This document shows positions 27,854-36,927 of a DNA stretch of 64,000 nt, piece by piece (positions within the stretch are counted from its first letter, which is position 1; every line of letters begins with the position of its first letter). Source of the stretch: VRUE01 sp963774555 (lineage in GTDB: Bacteria > Actinomycetota > Thermoleophilia > Solirubrobacterales > 70-9). The stretch lies in the NCBI GenBank assembly GCA_963774555.1, contig CAVZFL010000001.1, forward strand, positions 1,736,001-1,800,000, in the 5' to 3' direction. The notes below the pieces were generated by a model. It was given only the letters and a program-made list of their open reading frames with translations. It did no database searches and was not told the origin of the DNA. A program made the position numbers and the translations under genes.

Positions 27854-28054
27854 ATGCTCCGTCTCGCCCGAATCGCAACTGTCACGATTGCCGCCGTGCT
27901 CGGCGTAGGCATCTTCGAGCACGCCCTCGGTCTTCAGAGGTTCGCTGGGGGTCTCGGCGATATCGGCTTTCTGTTCATGACGATGATTTTGGCGAGCCTC
28001 AGCGATCGCGAGCTTTTCTGGGGGATCCCACCGAAGCATCAGCGTCGGCGCTGA
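27854..28054 (+). CDS. Possible small membrane protein
   Basis: A 66-residue ORF: basic start MLRLAR, a hydrophobic segment (IATVTIAAVLGVGIFEHALGL), a second one (GFLFMTMILASLSD), and a basic tail KHQRRR. Lower GC than neighbours, and it overlaps the 3' end of the convergent acyltransferase gene by 56 nt. The 158-nt region before it contains AT-rich stretches suitable for a promoter. No recognised family; it could be a chance ORF. Confidence 0.4.
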   Translation: MLRLARIATVTIAAVLGVGIFEHALGLQRFAGGLGDIGFLFMTMILASLSDRELFWGIPPKHQRRR

Positions 28055-29846
28055 TACCGATCGTTGCCGACACTCGGCGCACGACTAGCCGCGCGTAAAC
28101 GCCCGCCCCGCCGGGCGTCAGGTGGATGCCGTCCCAGAGCAGGTTTTCGTGTGCTGCCGCCATCGGGGCCCAGTCGATCAGGGTGGTGTGGGGCCAGGTG
28201 GTAGCCGCTTCGGCGAGGGCGTGGTTGGACTCGTCCTGCCATGAGACCGGGGCGTGGTCGGTGATCAGGAAGAGCTCGCCGACGTTTGAGGTCGCCTTGC
28301 GCAGCGCTTCCATTTCATCGCCGTAGAGAGGCCCGTTGTCGCCCATCTGGATGATCAGGGCATCGACGCTGCCGCCACGGCGCTTCAGACGCCGCGCCAG
28401 CTCGACGAATTCGTCCGCCTGCCTTCCGACCTTGGCGTTCATCGAGAAGCGTGGGCCGAGGCGCGCCGCGAGCTTGTCCTTGGCGCCGATCATCACCGAG
28501 TCGCCAAAGGCGACGATTCGCGGCGGTCGATCGCCAGCCCAGACCGGGTGCAACGCGTTGTTCCCCTGCTGGGGGGATTTCGCGTTACGGCGTTCGACCT
28601 GGGCGACCGTGACCTTGGCGAATTCGGCGGTCGACGCGGCGGCGATGCCCGGTTGGCTGCGGCTCGAGGCAAGGCCGCCCCAGCCGACCAGGGCGACGAT
28701 CGCGACGATCGAGAAGGCGAGGGCCGGCCGGCCGACGCGCAGCCAGTTCTCCGGCAGGGCGGGGAGATTGCGCTTGCCGCGGAAGGGCAGCTCGACGAAG
28801 CGGTAGGAGAGGTCGGCCAGGGCGAGGACGAGGAGCAACTGCAGCGGGATCAGGATCCCTCGCGGCAGCGAGACGTCGAGGCCCGGCCGGGTCAGCGCCA
28901 GCACCGGCCAGTGCCAGAGGTAGAAGCTGTAGCTGCGCAGGCCGAGCCAGATCAGCGGCGGGCGCGCCAGCAGCGCGCCGAGCCCTGCCGCCGGGTGTGC
29001 CATCACGGCCAGCACCGCCGCGGTCGCAAGCGCCAGCCAGAGGTAGCCGCCGTGGTAAAGGGCGAGGTCGTAGTCGTGGACGCGCAGGAAGCTGAGCGCG
29101 AGGTAGGCGAGCGCGACGACTCCGATCGCGTCCAGCGCGGGGCCGCTCCAGCGCCCCGGGGTGCCGGCGCGCAGCTGCAGCGGGCTCCAGACCATCGCCA
29201 ACGCCACTCCGACCAGCAGGCCGACCGCGTGGGTGTCGGTGCCGTAGTAGACCCGCGAGGCGTCGCCGGGGTCGAAGAGGAGCCACATCAAGGCCAGCGA
29301 GGCGACGGCGCCGGCAAGCACGCCGAGCAGCAGGCGCTTGCGACCCAGGAGCGACATTCCCGCGGCGAAGGCCAGTGGCCAGAAGAGGTAGAACTGCTCC
29401 TCGACCGAGAGCGACCAGAGGTGGCGGAAGAGCGAGGGTCGCTGGAACTGGTCGAAGTAGGACTGGTGGGCGAGCACGAAGTGCCAGTTGGCGACGTAGG
29501 CGAGCGAGGCGATCGCGTCGCCGCGCAGTTCGGTCAGCCGATCCGGCTCGACGATCGCGGCGACGATCATCGTCACCGCGATCAACACGCCGACCGCCGG
29601 CAGCAGGCGCCGCGCGCGACGCAGCCAGAAGCGGCCGAGCTTGATGTGGCCGCCGCGCCGGTACTCGGCGAGCAGCAGCGAGGTGATCAGGTAACCGCTG
29701 ATCGTGAAGAAGACGTCGACGCCGAGGAAGCCGCCGGGCATCCAGCCGACCCCGGCGTGGTACATGAACACCGCCAGCACCGCGATCGCGCGCAGGGCGT
29801 CGATGCCGGGCAGGTAGGGCAGGCGGTTGTCCTGCGGTCTGCTCAT
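27999..29846 (-). CDS. Membrane O-acyltransferase with SGNH domain (OafA/YrhL type)
   Basis: Residues 1 to about 380 form the acyltransferase-3 membrane domain (LPGIDALRAIAVLAVFMYHAG, GVDVFFTISGYLITSLL, LSVEEQFYLFWPL). The C-terminal 210 residues are an extracytoplasmic SGNH esterase-like domain with nucleophile block IVAFGDSVMIGA, MGDNGPLYGDE (block III Asn), and WDGIHLTPGGAGVYA (Asp-His). Such fusions O-acetylate wall polymers or surface polysaccharides. The linker between the domains contains RNAKSPQQGNNALHP, encoded by a family D palindrome inserted in frame. Confidence 0.92.
   Translation of the reverse strand: MSRPQDNRLPYLPGIDALRAIAVLAVFMYHAGVGWMPGGFLGVDVFFTISGYLITSLLLAEYRRGGHIKLGRFWLRRARRLLPAVGVLIAVTMIVAAIVEPDRLTELRGDAIASLAYVANWHFVLAHQSYFDQFQRPSLFRHLWSLSVEEQFYLFWPLAFAAGMSLLGRKRLLLGVLAGAVASLALMWLLFDPGDASRVYYGTDTHAVGLLVGVALAMVWSPLQLRAGTPGRWSGPALDAIGVVALAYLALSFLRVHDYDLALYHGGYLWLALATAAVLAVMAHPAAGLGALLARPPLIWLGLRSYSFYLWHWPVLALTRPGLDVSLPRGILIPLQLLLVLALADLSYRFVELPFRGKRNLPALPENWLRVGRPALAFSIVAIVALVGWGGLASSRSQPGIAAASTAEFAKVTVAQVERRNAKSPQQGNNALHPVWAGDRPPRIVAFGDSVMIGAKDKLAARLGPRFSMNAKVGRQADEFVELARRLKRRGGSVDALIIQMGDNGPLYGDEMEALRKATSNVGELFLITDHAPVSWQDESNHALAEAATTWPHTTLIDWAPMAAAHENLLWDGIHLTPGGAGVYARLVVRRVSATIGISADADASVGSPRKARDR
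28548..28588. repeat. Hairpin element, family D copy 2, in frame inside the acyltransferase
   Basis: gtgcaacgcg...cccctgctggggg...cgcgttac, matching the family D ends and centre. On the coding (minus) strand it reads RNAKSPQQGNNALHP, in the linker before the SGNH domain, where extra residues are tolerated. No frameshift results. Confidence 0.7.
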
Positions 29847-29938
29847 CGCTCAGGTCTTCGGCAGTTTCGCAGCGTGCCTTTGAGCGTGAACGTCGGCGCG
29901 CGGCGGCGCAAGCGACGGCTCATACACTTGCAACCGCC

Positions 29939-31033
29939 ATGACCCTCGTCGTCAAGCTCGGTTCCTCGATCGTCGCCGCCGACGACGGCGCCCTGCGCGC
30001 CGACGTCCTCGACTCGGTCTGCGAGCAGGTGGCCGCGCTCGAGCAGGGGGGCGAGCGGGTGGTGATGGTCACCTCCGGCGCGATCGCCCGCGGCATGCGC
30101 CTGATGGGCCTGCCGGTGCGCCCGCGGGCGATGGACGAGCTGCAGGCCGCCTCCGCGGTCGGCCAGGGCGACCTCTTCCGCGCCTACGAGAGCCGGCTCG
30201 CCGAGCACGGCACCCGCGCCGCCCAGGTGCTGCTCACCGCCGCCGACATCGCCGCCCGCACCAACTACCTCAACGCGCGTCAGACCCTGCGCCGGCTGGT
30301 CGAGTGGGGGGTGGTGCCGGTGGTCAACGAGAACGACACCACCGCCACCGACGAGATCAACTTCGGCGACAACGACTTCCTCGCCGCCCAGGTGGCGATC
30401 CTGCTCGACGCCCGCCTGCTCGTCCTCCTCACCAACACCGACGGCCTCTTCAGCGCCGACCCGGCTACGGACCCGGAGGCGCGGCTGATCGCCGAGGTCT
30501 CGGACTCCTCCGAGTTGGAAGGACTGAGCATTGGAGACCGAACGTCGGCCTTTGGATCGGGCGGTATGAAGAGCAAGGTGGCGGCAGCCGAGATGGGGGG
30601 CGAGGCAAGGATCCCTGCGGTGATATGCAACGGCACCAAGCCGGGCACGCTGCGTGCGGCTGCTGCCGGTGATTCGATCGGTACGCGTTTTGCAGCCCGG
30701 GACTCCAAGTCGTCCAGCTTCAAGCTTTGGCTCAAGTACGCCAAGCCGTCGACTGGAACGCTGTTCGTCGACGCTGGTGCGGCAGCACGCCTGCGCAATA
30801 GTGGCTCGAGTTTGCTTGCGGTGGGCATCGTCGACACCGTGGGCACCTACAGCGCGGGAGATGCCGTGGCTGTGGTCGATCACGAGGCTCGCGAGAAGAT
30901 CGGCAAGGGCATCTCCAATTACTCTTCTCATGAGGTAGCTCAGGTAATCGGCATGAAGAGCCCTCAGATCCGGGAGGTTCTTCCTCACGCTGCTGATGAG
31001 GTGATCCACCGGGATCGGTTTGTGTTGGCGTAG
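29939..31033 (+). CDS. proB: Glutamate 5-kinase
   Basis: First step of proline biosynthesis, phosphorylating glutamate. Amino-acid kinase domain with VVKLGSSIVAADDG, VTSGAIARGM, VNENDTTATDEINFGDND, and GGMKSKVAAAEM, then a C-terminal PUA domain (TGTLFVDAGAAARLRNSGSSLLAVGIVDTVGTYSAGDAVAVVD). 364 residues. ATG start. Linked to proA but separated from it by a 105-nt perfect hairpin. Confidence 0.96.
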   Translation: MTLVVKLGSSIVAADDGALRADVLDSVCEQVAALEQGGERVVMVTSGAIARGMRLMGLPVRPRAMDELQAASAVGQGDLFRAYESRLAEHGTRAAQVLLTAADIAARTNYLNARQTLRRLVEWGVVPVVNENDTTATDEINFGDNDFLAAQVAILLDARLLVLLTNTDGLFSADPATDPEARLIAEVSDSSELEGLSIGDRTSAFGSGGMKSKVAAAEMGGEARIPAVICNGTKPGTLRAAAAGDSIGTRFAARDSKSSSFKLWLKYAKPSTGTLFVDAGAAARLRNSGSSLLAVGIVDTVGTYSAGDAVAVVDHEAREKIGKGISNYSSHEVAQVIGMKSPQIREVLPHAADEVIHRDRFVLA

Positions 31034-31137
31034 CGGGAGCCGGTCCCCCTCTCCCGGAGGCTCAAGGGTCCACCTCCCAAAACGCCACCTACGATCTGCT
31101 GCGCAACGGCCTCCGGGAGAGGGGGACCGGCTCCCGC
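31033..31137. repeat. Long perfect hairpin between proB and proA
   Basis: 29-bp arms without a mismatch (31033-31061 and 31109-31137) around a 47-nt loop. The left arm starts at the last base of the proB stop codon and the right arm ends 21 nt before the proA ATG, filling the whole gap. Arm length equals that of the family C and G elements, but the loop is unlike theirs. Likely to lower proA expression relative to proB, or to stabilise proB mRNA. Confidence 0.75.
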
Positions 31138-31158
31138 GGCTACTCTTACCTACGATCG

Positions 31159-32424
31159 ATGGCGATAGCGACGAGAAACGTTGAGGAGAGTTGTATTTCC
31201 GCTCGGCGGGCTGCTCGGGAGCTGGCTGGTGCTTCGACCGTAGTCAAGGATGCTGCGCTTGAGGCAACTGCGCGGCTCCTGGGCGAGCGGAGCGCCGAGA
31301 TTCTTGAGGCGAATGCGGCTGATCTGGGCGATGAGCGGGCTGTGGGGCTAACGCAGGCGCTGCGGGATCGGTTGACGCTGACGGCGGAGCGGATTGCTGC
31401 GATGGCTGACGGAGTTAGGGCTGTCGCGTCGCTGGAGGATCCGATTGGTGAGGAGCTTGAACGAAAGACGTTGGAGAGTGGGTTGGACCTGCGCAAGGTT
31501 CGGGTGCCGTTGGGGGTGGTCGCGGTTGTCTACGAGGCGCGGCCGAATGTGACGATCGATTGTGCGGCGCTGACGATCAAGAGCGGTAACGCGATCGTGT
31601 TGCGGGGGTCGAGCTATGCGGAACGCTCGAATGGGGCTCTGGCCGCGGTCGTCCGCGAGGCGCTGATCGAGGTTGGGCTGCCCGAGGACGCCGTGCTGCT
31701 GCTCGCCAGCGGCGATCGCGATGAGCTGGCGGAGCTTGCCACCCAGGAGGGGACGGTCGACCTGCTGATCCCGCGCGGCGGGGAAGGGCTGAAGAAGGCG
31801 CTGAAGGACGTGGCGACGGTGCCGGTGATCTATGCCGCTGCCGGCAATTGCCACGTCTACGTGCACTCCGAGGCGGATCTGGAGATGGCGCGGCGGATTG
31901 CGTTCAATGCCAAGGTGCAGCGGCCGGGTGTCTGCAACGCCGCCGAGACGCTGTTGGTCGATGCGGCCGTTGCCGCGGGTTTCCTGCCGGGGGTGCTTGG
32001 CGACCTTCGCGCGGCCGGGGTCGAGCTGGTCGGCGACGAGCGGGTGCGAGAGCTGGCCGACGGGATCGAGGTGGGCGCGGCGACCGATGCGGACTGGAGC
32101 ACCGAGTACCTCGACCTGAAGATGGCGGTGGGTGTGGTCGACTCCCTCGAGGAGGCCGTCGAACACGTCAACACTCACGGCACCACGCACTCCGAGGCAA
32201 TCGTCACCGCGTCGACGGAGGCCTCCGAGCGCTTCACCGCCGGGGTCGACGCGGCCGTCGTCTATACCAACGCCTCGACCCGCTTCACCGATGGCTTCGA
32301 GTTCGGCATGGGGGCGGAGATCGGCAACTCGACTCAGAAGCTGCATGCGCGCGGGCCGATCGGGCTGCGCGAGCTGACGACCTACAAGTACGTCGTCCAC
32401 GGCGACGGCCAAGTGCGTGAGTAG
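31159..32424 (+). CDS. proA: Gamma-glutamyl phosphate reductase
   Basis: Second step of proline synthesis; aldehyde-dehydrogenase fold of 421 residues. VVYEARPNVTIDCAALTIKSGNAIVLRGSS, LIPRGGEGLKK, and the catalytic-cysteine region KVQRPGVCNAAETLLVD are conserved. The first ~450 nt use noticeably more T-ending codons (gct, ggt, cgg-rich) than the rest, directly after the proB-proA hairpin. Its end overlaps nadD by 8 nt. Confidence 0.96.
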   Translation: MAIATRNVEESCISARRAARELAGASTVVKDAALEATARLLGERSAEILEANAADLGDERAVGLTQALRDRLTLTAERIAAMADGVRAVASLEDPIGEELERKTLESGLDLRKVRVPLGVVAVVYEARPNVTIDCAALTIKSGNAIVLRGSSYAERSNGALAAVVREALIEVGLPEDAVLLLASGDRDELAELATQEGTVDLLIPRGGEGLKKALKDVATVPVIYAAAGNCHVYVHSEADLEMARRIAFNAKVQRPGVCNAAETLLVDAAVAAGFLPGVLGDLRAAGVELVGDERVRELADGIEVGAATDADWSTEYLDLKMAVGVVDSLEEAVEHVNTHGTTHSEAIVTASTEASERFTAGVDAAVVYTNASTRFTDGFEFGMGAEIGNSTQKLHARGPIGLRELTTYKYVVHGDGQVRE

Positions 32425-33034
32425 CCCTTCCGGCGGCGGCATCGGCGTGCTCGGCTCGGCCTTCAACCCGCCGCACCTCGGTCACCTCGCCCTCGCCCAG
32501 GAGGCGCTCTGGCAGCTCGACCTCGAGGAGGTCGTCCTGGTTCCCACCGGCGAGGCGCCGCACAAGCGGATCGTCGACGACCCCGGCCGCGAGCTGCGCC
32601 TGGCGATGACCCGGTTGGCCGCCGCCGATGACTCGCGCTTCTCGGTCTCGACTCTGGAGGTCGAACGCGAGGGGCCGTCCTACACGTATGAGACCTTGGA
32701 GCTGCTTGCAAGGGAAAGAGGCGAAAGAGATCTCGTCTTCGTGATGGGCGCGGACGCCGCGGTCGGGCTGGAGAGCTGGCGCGAGCCGCAGCGGGTGACC
32801 GAGCTGGCCCGCCTCGCGGTCGCACGGCGGGCCGGCATCTCCGAGGCCGAGGTCGGCGCGGTGCTGCGCAGTCTCGGTGCCGAAGACCGGGCGACGATGC
32901 TGGAGATGCCCCAGTTCGGCGTCTCCTCCTCGGCCGTGCGCGAGCGCGCCGCGGCGGGGCGGCCGCTGCGCTACCTGGTGCCCGAATCGGTGGCGCGCTT
33001 CATCGAGGAGAAGGGTGTCTACGGTCGTGGCTGA
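32417..33034 (+). CDS. nadD: Nicotinate-nucleotide adenylyltransferase
   Basis: Makes deamido-NAD from NaMN and ATP. Nucleotidyltransferase signature GVLGSAFNPPHLGHLALAQEA with the HxGH box, LVPTGEAPHKRI, FVMGADAAVGLESWREP, and the C-terminal ISSTxxR-like FGVSSSAVRERAAAGRPLRYLVPESV. 205 residues. GTG start overlapping the end of proA. Confidence 0.95.
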   Translation: MSSPSGGGIGVLGSAFNPPHLGHLALAQEALWQLDLEEVVLVPTGEAPHKRIVDDPGRELRLAMTRLAAADDSRFSVSTLEVEREGPSYTYETLELLARERGERDLVFVMGADAAVGLESWREPQRVTELARLAVARRAGISEAEVGAVLRSLGAEDRATMLEMPQFGVSSSAVRERAAAGRPLRYLVPESVARFIEEKGVYGRG

Positions 33035-33434
33035 GGGCGGCGCTGCGCATTCGGAGGCGCTGGCGCGGCGGATCGCCGAGCTGGCCGAGTCGAAAGTGGC
33101 GACCGAGATCGTCGTCCTCGACATGCGCGGGCTCGTCGCCTACACCGACTTCCTGACGATCTGCACGGCGCGCAACGAACGCCAGGCGCGGGCGATCGCC
33201 GACGAGGTGAAGCTGCGGCTGAAGCAGGGGCAGGCGCTCCTGCCGGCCGGTTCCGAGGGCGAGGGGGCCGGCTGGATCGTCCTCGACTACCTCGACTGCG
33301 TCCTGCACGTCTTCACCGAGGAGGCGCGGCAGCGCTACCAGCTCGAGGACCTCTGGCGCGAGGCGCCGAAGCTGGATCTGCCGGACGGAGCCGATGGCGT
33401 CCGAGGGCACCTCTACGGTGCCGCCCATGGGTAG
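33015..33434 (+). CDS. rsfS: Ribosomal silencing factor RsfS
   Basis: Binds L14 and blocks subunit joining in starvation. The core is typical: AESKVATEIVVLDMRGLVAYTDFLTICTARNERQARAIADEV, then GWIVLDYLDCVLHVFTEEARQRYQLEDLW. GTG 33015 is chosen (gaggag 4 nt upstream); GTG 33027 is the alternative. It overlaps nadD by 20 nt and the following DivIVA-like gene by 41 nt, the usual nadD-rsfS pairing. Confidence 0.94.
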   Translation: MSTVVAEGGAAHSEALARRIAELAESKVATEIVVLDMRGLVAYTDFLTICTARNERQARAIADEVKLRLKQGQALLPAGSEGEGAGWIVLDYLDCVLHVFTEEARQRYQLEDLWREAPKLDLPDGADGVRGHLYGAAHG

Positions 33435-34182
33435 CTTCAAGCGGTCGTTCTTCGGCTACCGCCGCTCCGAGGTGGACGCGGCGCTGGCGGAGCGTGACGC
33501 CCGCAGCTGGGCGCTGGAGCGCGACGCCGAAGAGGCGTCGGCGCTCTGCATAGAGGCGACCGGGTCGGCGGCCCGCGCCGAGCAGGAGCTCGCCTCGCTC
33601 TCGGCGATGGTGATCGATCGCGAGCGTGAGATCCGCGGCCTCCATGAGCGCCTGCGCGAGGCCAACGAACGCCACGACCGCAACGTCGCCTCGCTGGAGT
33701 CGGTCTCCTCGCGTCTGGCCGAGATCCAGGCCCAGGCCCGCGGCCAGGCGACCCGGATCCGGATGAAGGCGCTGCGCGAGGCGGTCGAGGTCGGCCGCCG
33801 GGCGCAGGAGCTGAGCGAAGTGCAGCAGGAGGCGATCGAGCCGACGACGCCCGCTGAGAGCGCCAACGGCAACGGCCACAGCCCCGCCACCCCCGCCGAC
33901 GACATCTTCCAGGGCCTGGTCAAAGTCGAGATCGGCCCGCTCGACGACTTCTCCCAGCTGGTCGGCTTCGAGGACGCCGCCGGCCAGATCGACGCCACCG
34001 CCGAGATCTCGGTCGAGCGCTTCTCCGAGGGCCGCGCCACCCTCTCGATGCGCCTCGACGAACCGGTCGACCTGCTGCGCGAGCTGGAGCAGCGCTCCCC
34101 CCTCGACTTCCGCGTCCGCCGCACAGCAGACGACAACCTGATCCTCGACGTCGACGACGACGCCGACCAGCGCGCGGCCTAG
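33394..34182 (+). CDS. DivIVA-like coiled-coil protein
   Basis: The segment FKRSFFGYRRSEVDAALAERD resembles the N-terminal membrane-binding domain of DivIVA/Wag31. A coiled coil follows (about 45-150). A Ser/Thr/Pro/Asn linker leads to a C-terminal globular part (VKVEIGPLDDFSQLVGFEDAAGQI ... RVRRTADDNLILDVDDD) also seen in mycelial and Thermoleophilia cell-division or secretion proteins. ATG 33394 overlaps rsfS; ATG 33427 (MGSFKRSFFGYRR) is an equally good start. A polar or septal scaffold role is inferred from the N-terminal motif only. Confidence 0.65.
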   Translation: MASEGTSTVPPMGSFKRSFFGYRRSEVDAALAERDARSWALERDAEEASALCIEATGSAARAEQELASLSAMVIDREREIRGLHERLREANERHDRNVASLESVSSRLAEIQAQARGQATRIRMKALREAVEVGRRAQELSEVQQEAIEPTTPAESANGNGHSPATPADDIFQGLVKVEIGPLDDFSQLVGFEDAAGQIDATAEISVERFSEGRATLSMRLDEPVDLLRELEQRSPLDFRVRRTADDNLILDVDDDADQRAA

Positions 34183-34238
34183 CGGCAATCGCCGCCGAGT
34201 GCTGCCACGTCTGGCCCGCCGCTACCCTTAGCCATCCC

Positions 34239-34309
34239 GGCGCCCTGGCGGAGTGGTTACGCAGCGGCCTGCAAAGCCGTTTACACCGGTTCGATTCCGG
34301 TGGGCGCCT
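34239..34309 (+). tRNA. tRNA-Cys (anticodon GCA)
   Basis: 71-nt cloverleaf: acceptor ggcgccc / gggcgcc, anticodon stem gcggc / gccgt with loop ctgcaaa (anticodon GCA, T33 present), T stem accgg / ccggt, and discriminator T, as in tRNA-Cys. The 3' CCA is not encoded. Its last 43 nt are repeated at 38524-38566, marking an integration site. Confidence 0.95.
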
Positions 34310-34815
34310 TCGTCTCTGGCAAGCGATTTGGGGCTTGCCAAAGCGGTTACGGGCTCTTGCTCGCCGCGACCCAAAGCCGGCTGATTCCGGTTGAAACTGG
34401 CTATTTGGGTGGCACACGGTGGCATGTGGCACCGAGCCGTCGAATCAGACGGCGATCTGCGTGAATTTGCCGCAGGTTCAGCCCCTACGCCTCTCGCGTG
34501 AACTTTTTCGACGCACTCGGCATTGCTCGGACCTTCTGGCCGCGCTGCGTCAGCGTGCTCGCGGTGAGCGCCTTTTTTCTTCGCTCCTCACCCAAGCGCT
34601 CGGCTGATCGAGCAGGAGGCAGAGGCGCAGGCCAAGCGGATCACGTCGCTCTTTGAGCGCGTCCTGAAATCCACCGGGGTGTATTCCGATTCCCACGCTC
34701 GTCCGCGTCCCGACCGATAGTACGAGGGACTGTCGGCCTCATAAGGCCCTCCACCTAGGCACGGGAAATCGGTTGAGTGTCGCCGGTATCCGGTCCCGGC
34801 GTGAACCTGGACCGC
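34310..34815. other. Left end of the element, no intact gene
   Basis: 506 nt without a convincing gene. Contains the gtggcac/gtggcat repeats at 34409-34432 and an open stretch 34604-34720 (LIEQEAEAQAKRITSLFERV ... stop) lacking a start, which looks like the C-terminal remnant of a helical protein. A T-run (ccttttttc, 34571-34579) is present but with no clear stem. Confidence 0.5.
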
Positions 34816-35331
34816 CTAGGCCAACTTAACGCCGACCGCCTTTTGGGCGGCGATCAGGTAAGCGTCCTTCTGGGAGTCGAACGTGGTCCCGTAGAGCTGA
34901 GCTTCGGCGTATTCGGAGTGGTCTTCGTCCGGATCGGTGCCCGCCGCCATCCAATAGGTGATTAGCGCCGAGCGCGCAGAGTCGTGGGCGCCTTCCAAAC
35001 GAATCACTACCTCGTCGTCGTGCGCGAAGCGGATGCGAACGGCGGCCAACGCCGACTCCAACGCCTCCTCGGCGACTTCCATCGCGTTGATCTGCTCTTT
35101 GGTGTCGGGCGGCCACGGCCCCCTACCTTTCAGCGCCTTCTCAAACTTGCCCAAAGCGTCCTTCATGATGCCCTTCATCCGTCCTAGCTCTAGCGCGCCC
35201 TCCGCGAGTATCGAGCGAGCATCGCGACGATCCTCAAGCTGCCGCTCGTGGCGGAACCGAAACATCGCGGTAGTCAGCGTTCCGCCAGAGATGATCAGGG
35301 CGATCAGCGAAAAGATTTCGGCCGTGCTCAT
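34816..35331 (-). CDS. Hypothetical membrane-anchored protein
   Basis: 171 residues. An N-terminal helix (EIFSLIALIISGGTLTTAMF) is followed by basic residues (RFRHERQLEDRRDAR), then a soluble helical domain (EGALELGRMKGIMKDALGKFEKALKGRG ... EEALESALAAVRIRFAHDDEVVIRLEGAHDSARSALITYWMA). No family recognised. The layout of one TM helix plus a cytoplasmic helical domain is common in phage-defence and island proteins. Coding bias matches a real gene, though GC is lower than that of core genes. Confidence 0.65.
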   Translation of the reverse strand: MSTAEIFSLIALIISGGTLTTAMFRFRHERQLEDRRDARSILAEGALELGRMKGIMKDALGKFEKALKGRGPWPPDTKEQINAMEVAEEALESALAAVRIRFAHDDEVVIRLEGAHDSARSALITYWMAAGTDPDEDHSEYAEAQLYGTTFDSQKDAYLIAAQKAVGVKLA

Positions 35332-35453
35332 CGCGCCCTAATAGACAATCGTGCGGTAGCTGCGCACCTGGCAACGTGGCCAGGTGCGCCTAGTTCGCAT
35401 CTCTCGCGGTAGTTGACTTCCACAATTCGAGTGTCGCAAATTGGCTCGGGCGT

Positions 35454-36272
35454 TCAAGGTCTCTGCGGCGGAGTGAGCCGGACAGGCATCGGCTCGCGCT
35501 GGTCCCAATTCAATATGTGCGGCTCTACCCCTGCCAGCTTTCCTGCCTCCAATGCAGCCGGGCGTTGCCAGTCAGGGAACCTCTCCCCGAGGACGATTCC
35601 GACCAAGGCGTCTCCGTAGTCGGCGTAGAGCGTGTCCTCGGTCGGCGCGATTGTTACGAAGCGCCACTCGTGCTCCGTTTCCCAGTCGAGGGTCTTTTCG
35701 AAAAATAGAAGGCGGTAGTTTTGCTCGATGAATTCGGGGGCGAAGGTGCCGGCTATGTCCTCGGGTACTGAGGTCAGGTCGAGGAACGGCGCCTGGTCAG
35801 AGCCCGTTTCCGTGTATTCGACGGCATCCGAAAAGGGGCGTGAGCCAAGCTGGCTTTCAAGGTCCGCAGCAAGATTGGAGGTGAGAGCCTTTCTGTCAAA
35901 AACTAGACAGACACCCGCATGCTGCTCTGCGTAGTGCTCCCACATGCGCGCCCTCGACCAACCGGCGGCAAATGCCCAGGCCCCTGGACCGTAGTCAAGG
36001 GCGTCGACCGTCAAGGCGAGCAGGTGGGCTTGCCGGCGAATCTCGTCTGCCGCGCGGGCAAAGTCCTGGTAGGCCGACTGCTTCACATTCTCGACCTCTC
36101 CACTCGTCCACCAGCCAACCGGCCAATGCAGATCCTTGTTCTCCATTGGATCTCGCATCTGCTCGTAGGTCGAAAGACGAAGCTTGCCGGTCGGCAGGAT
36201 GTGCTGGAACGCAGCTTCCCGCGTCGTGTAGTGGAAGAAGCACTTGGTGGTGTCAAGTCCCATTGCCTCCAT
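35454..36272 (-). CDS. DUF2971 family protein
   Basis: 272 residues with the pattern of DUF2971: N-terminal FFHYTTREAAFQHILPTGKLRLSTYEQMRDPMENKDL, central RMWEHYAEQHAGVCLVFDRKAL, and C-terminal FEKTLDWETEHEWRFV ... DALVGIVLGERF. The family is recurrent in defence islands and has been suggested to relate to ADP-ribosyltransferase-like folds; its activity here is unknown. The start overlaps the truncated integrase region head-to-head. ATG 36263 (MGLDTTKCFF) is an alternative start. Confidence 0.75.
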   Translation of the reverse strand: MEAMGLDTTKCFFHYTTREAAFQHILPTGKLRLSTYEQMRDPMENKDLHWPVGWWTSGEVENVKQSAYQDFARAADEIRRQAHLLALTVDALDYGPGAWAFAAGWSRARMWEHYAEQHAGVCLVFDRKALTSNLAADLESQLGSRPFSDAVEYTETGSDQAPFLDLTSVPEDIAGTFAPEFIEQNYRLLFFEKTLDWETEHEWRFVTIAPTEDTLYADYGDALVGIVLGERFPDWQRPAALEAGKLAGVEPHILNWDQREPMPVRLTPPQRP

Positions 36273-36283
36273 GCCTTGATGTT

Positions 36284-36847
36284 ATGGCCCACATCGGCAC
36301 ATCCTCACCCCAAGACCGCGGCGTATGGGCGACCGCGCTATACGCAGGGCTCCGATACGGGGAGCTGCGCGCGTTGCGGTGGGGAGCGGTCGATCTTGCG
36401 GCGGGGACGATCGGGGTGCGCGAGTCGTGGGACCCGGAGGAGGGGTCGATCGCACCAAGACGCGCACCTCGCGGCGGACGACCCCCGTTCCGGGTGTCCT
36501 GGGTGAGTTGTTGCGCGATCGACGCTCTCACGCTGGTCGGTGCGCCGACGATGCTCTGATATTCGCGGGCGCCGACAGGCTGCCGTTTCACGCGGCGAGT
36601 CTCTACCAACGGGCGGATCGCACATGGTCGGCGGCCGGGCTGGTGGATCGACTGCGCCTGCATCAGGCCCGCCATACCTACGCCTCGTTCATGATCGCCG
36701 CCGGTGTTAACGCCAAGGCCCTCGCAATCTTCATGGGGCCACCCCTCGATCAAGGTCACGTTCGACCTCTACGGCCACCTGATGCCCGGCACCGAGGCCG
36801 AAGCGGCAGCGCTCCTCGACGCCTTTCTCGAAGGCGGGTCTGACTGA
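36284..36847 (+). pseudogene. Tyrosine-type integrase, C-terminal fragment with two frameshifts
   Basis: The catalytic domain can be followed through three frames: ATALYAGLRYGELRALRWGAVDL (first Arg box), then KTRTSRRTTPVPGVLGELL, RLHQARHTYASFMIAAGVNAKALAIFMG (the H-x-x-R box, here HQAR), then after a single-base shift HPSIKVTFDLYGHLMPGTEA (the catalytic Tyr is in DLYGH). The N-terminal core-binding and arm-binding domains are missing. Shifts lie near 36450 and 36738. Because the frame breaks fall in non-homopolymer sequence and the 5' half is absent, real decay is likely. Confidence 0.8.
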
Positions 36848-36927
36848 CTTCGAATCGACCGGACCACGTCGGACTGGTGCACGGGACACGGGAGGCCCGG
36901 GCCGGCGGTGATCCATAGGGTTGGCCG

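Noticed and set aside
34419..34607. 62-codon ORF near the left end of the tRNA-Cys element
   Set aside because: No ribosome-binding site, unusual composition and no similarity pattern; it overlaps putative integrase-site repeats.
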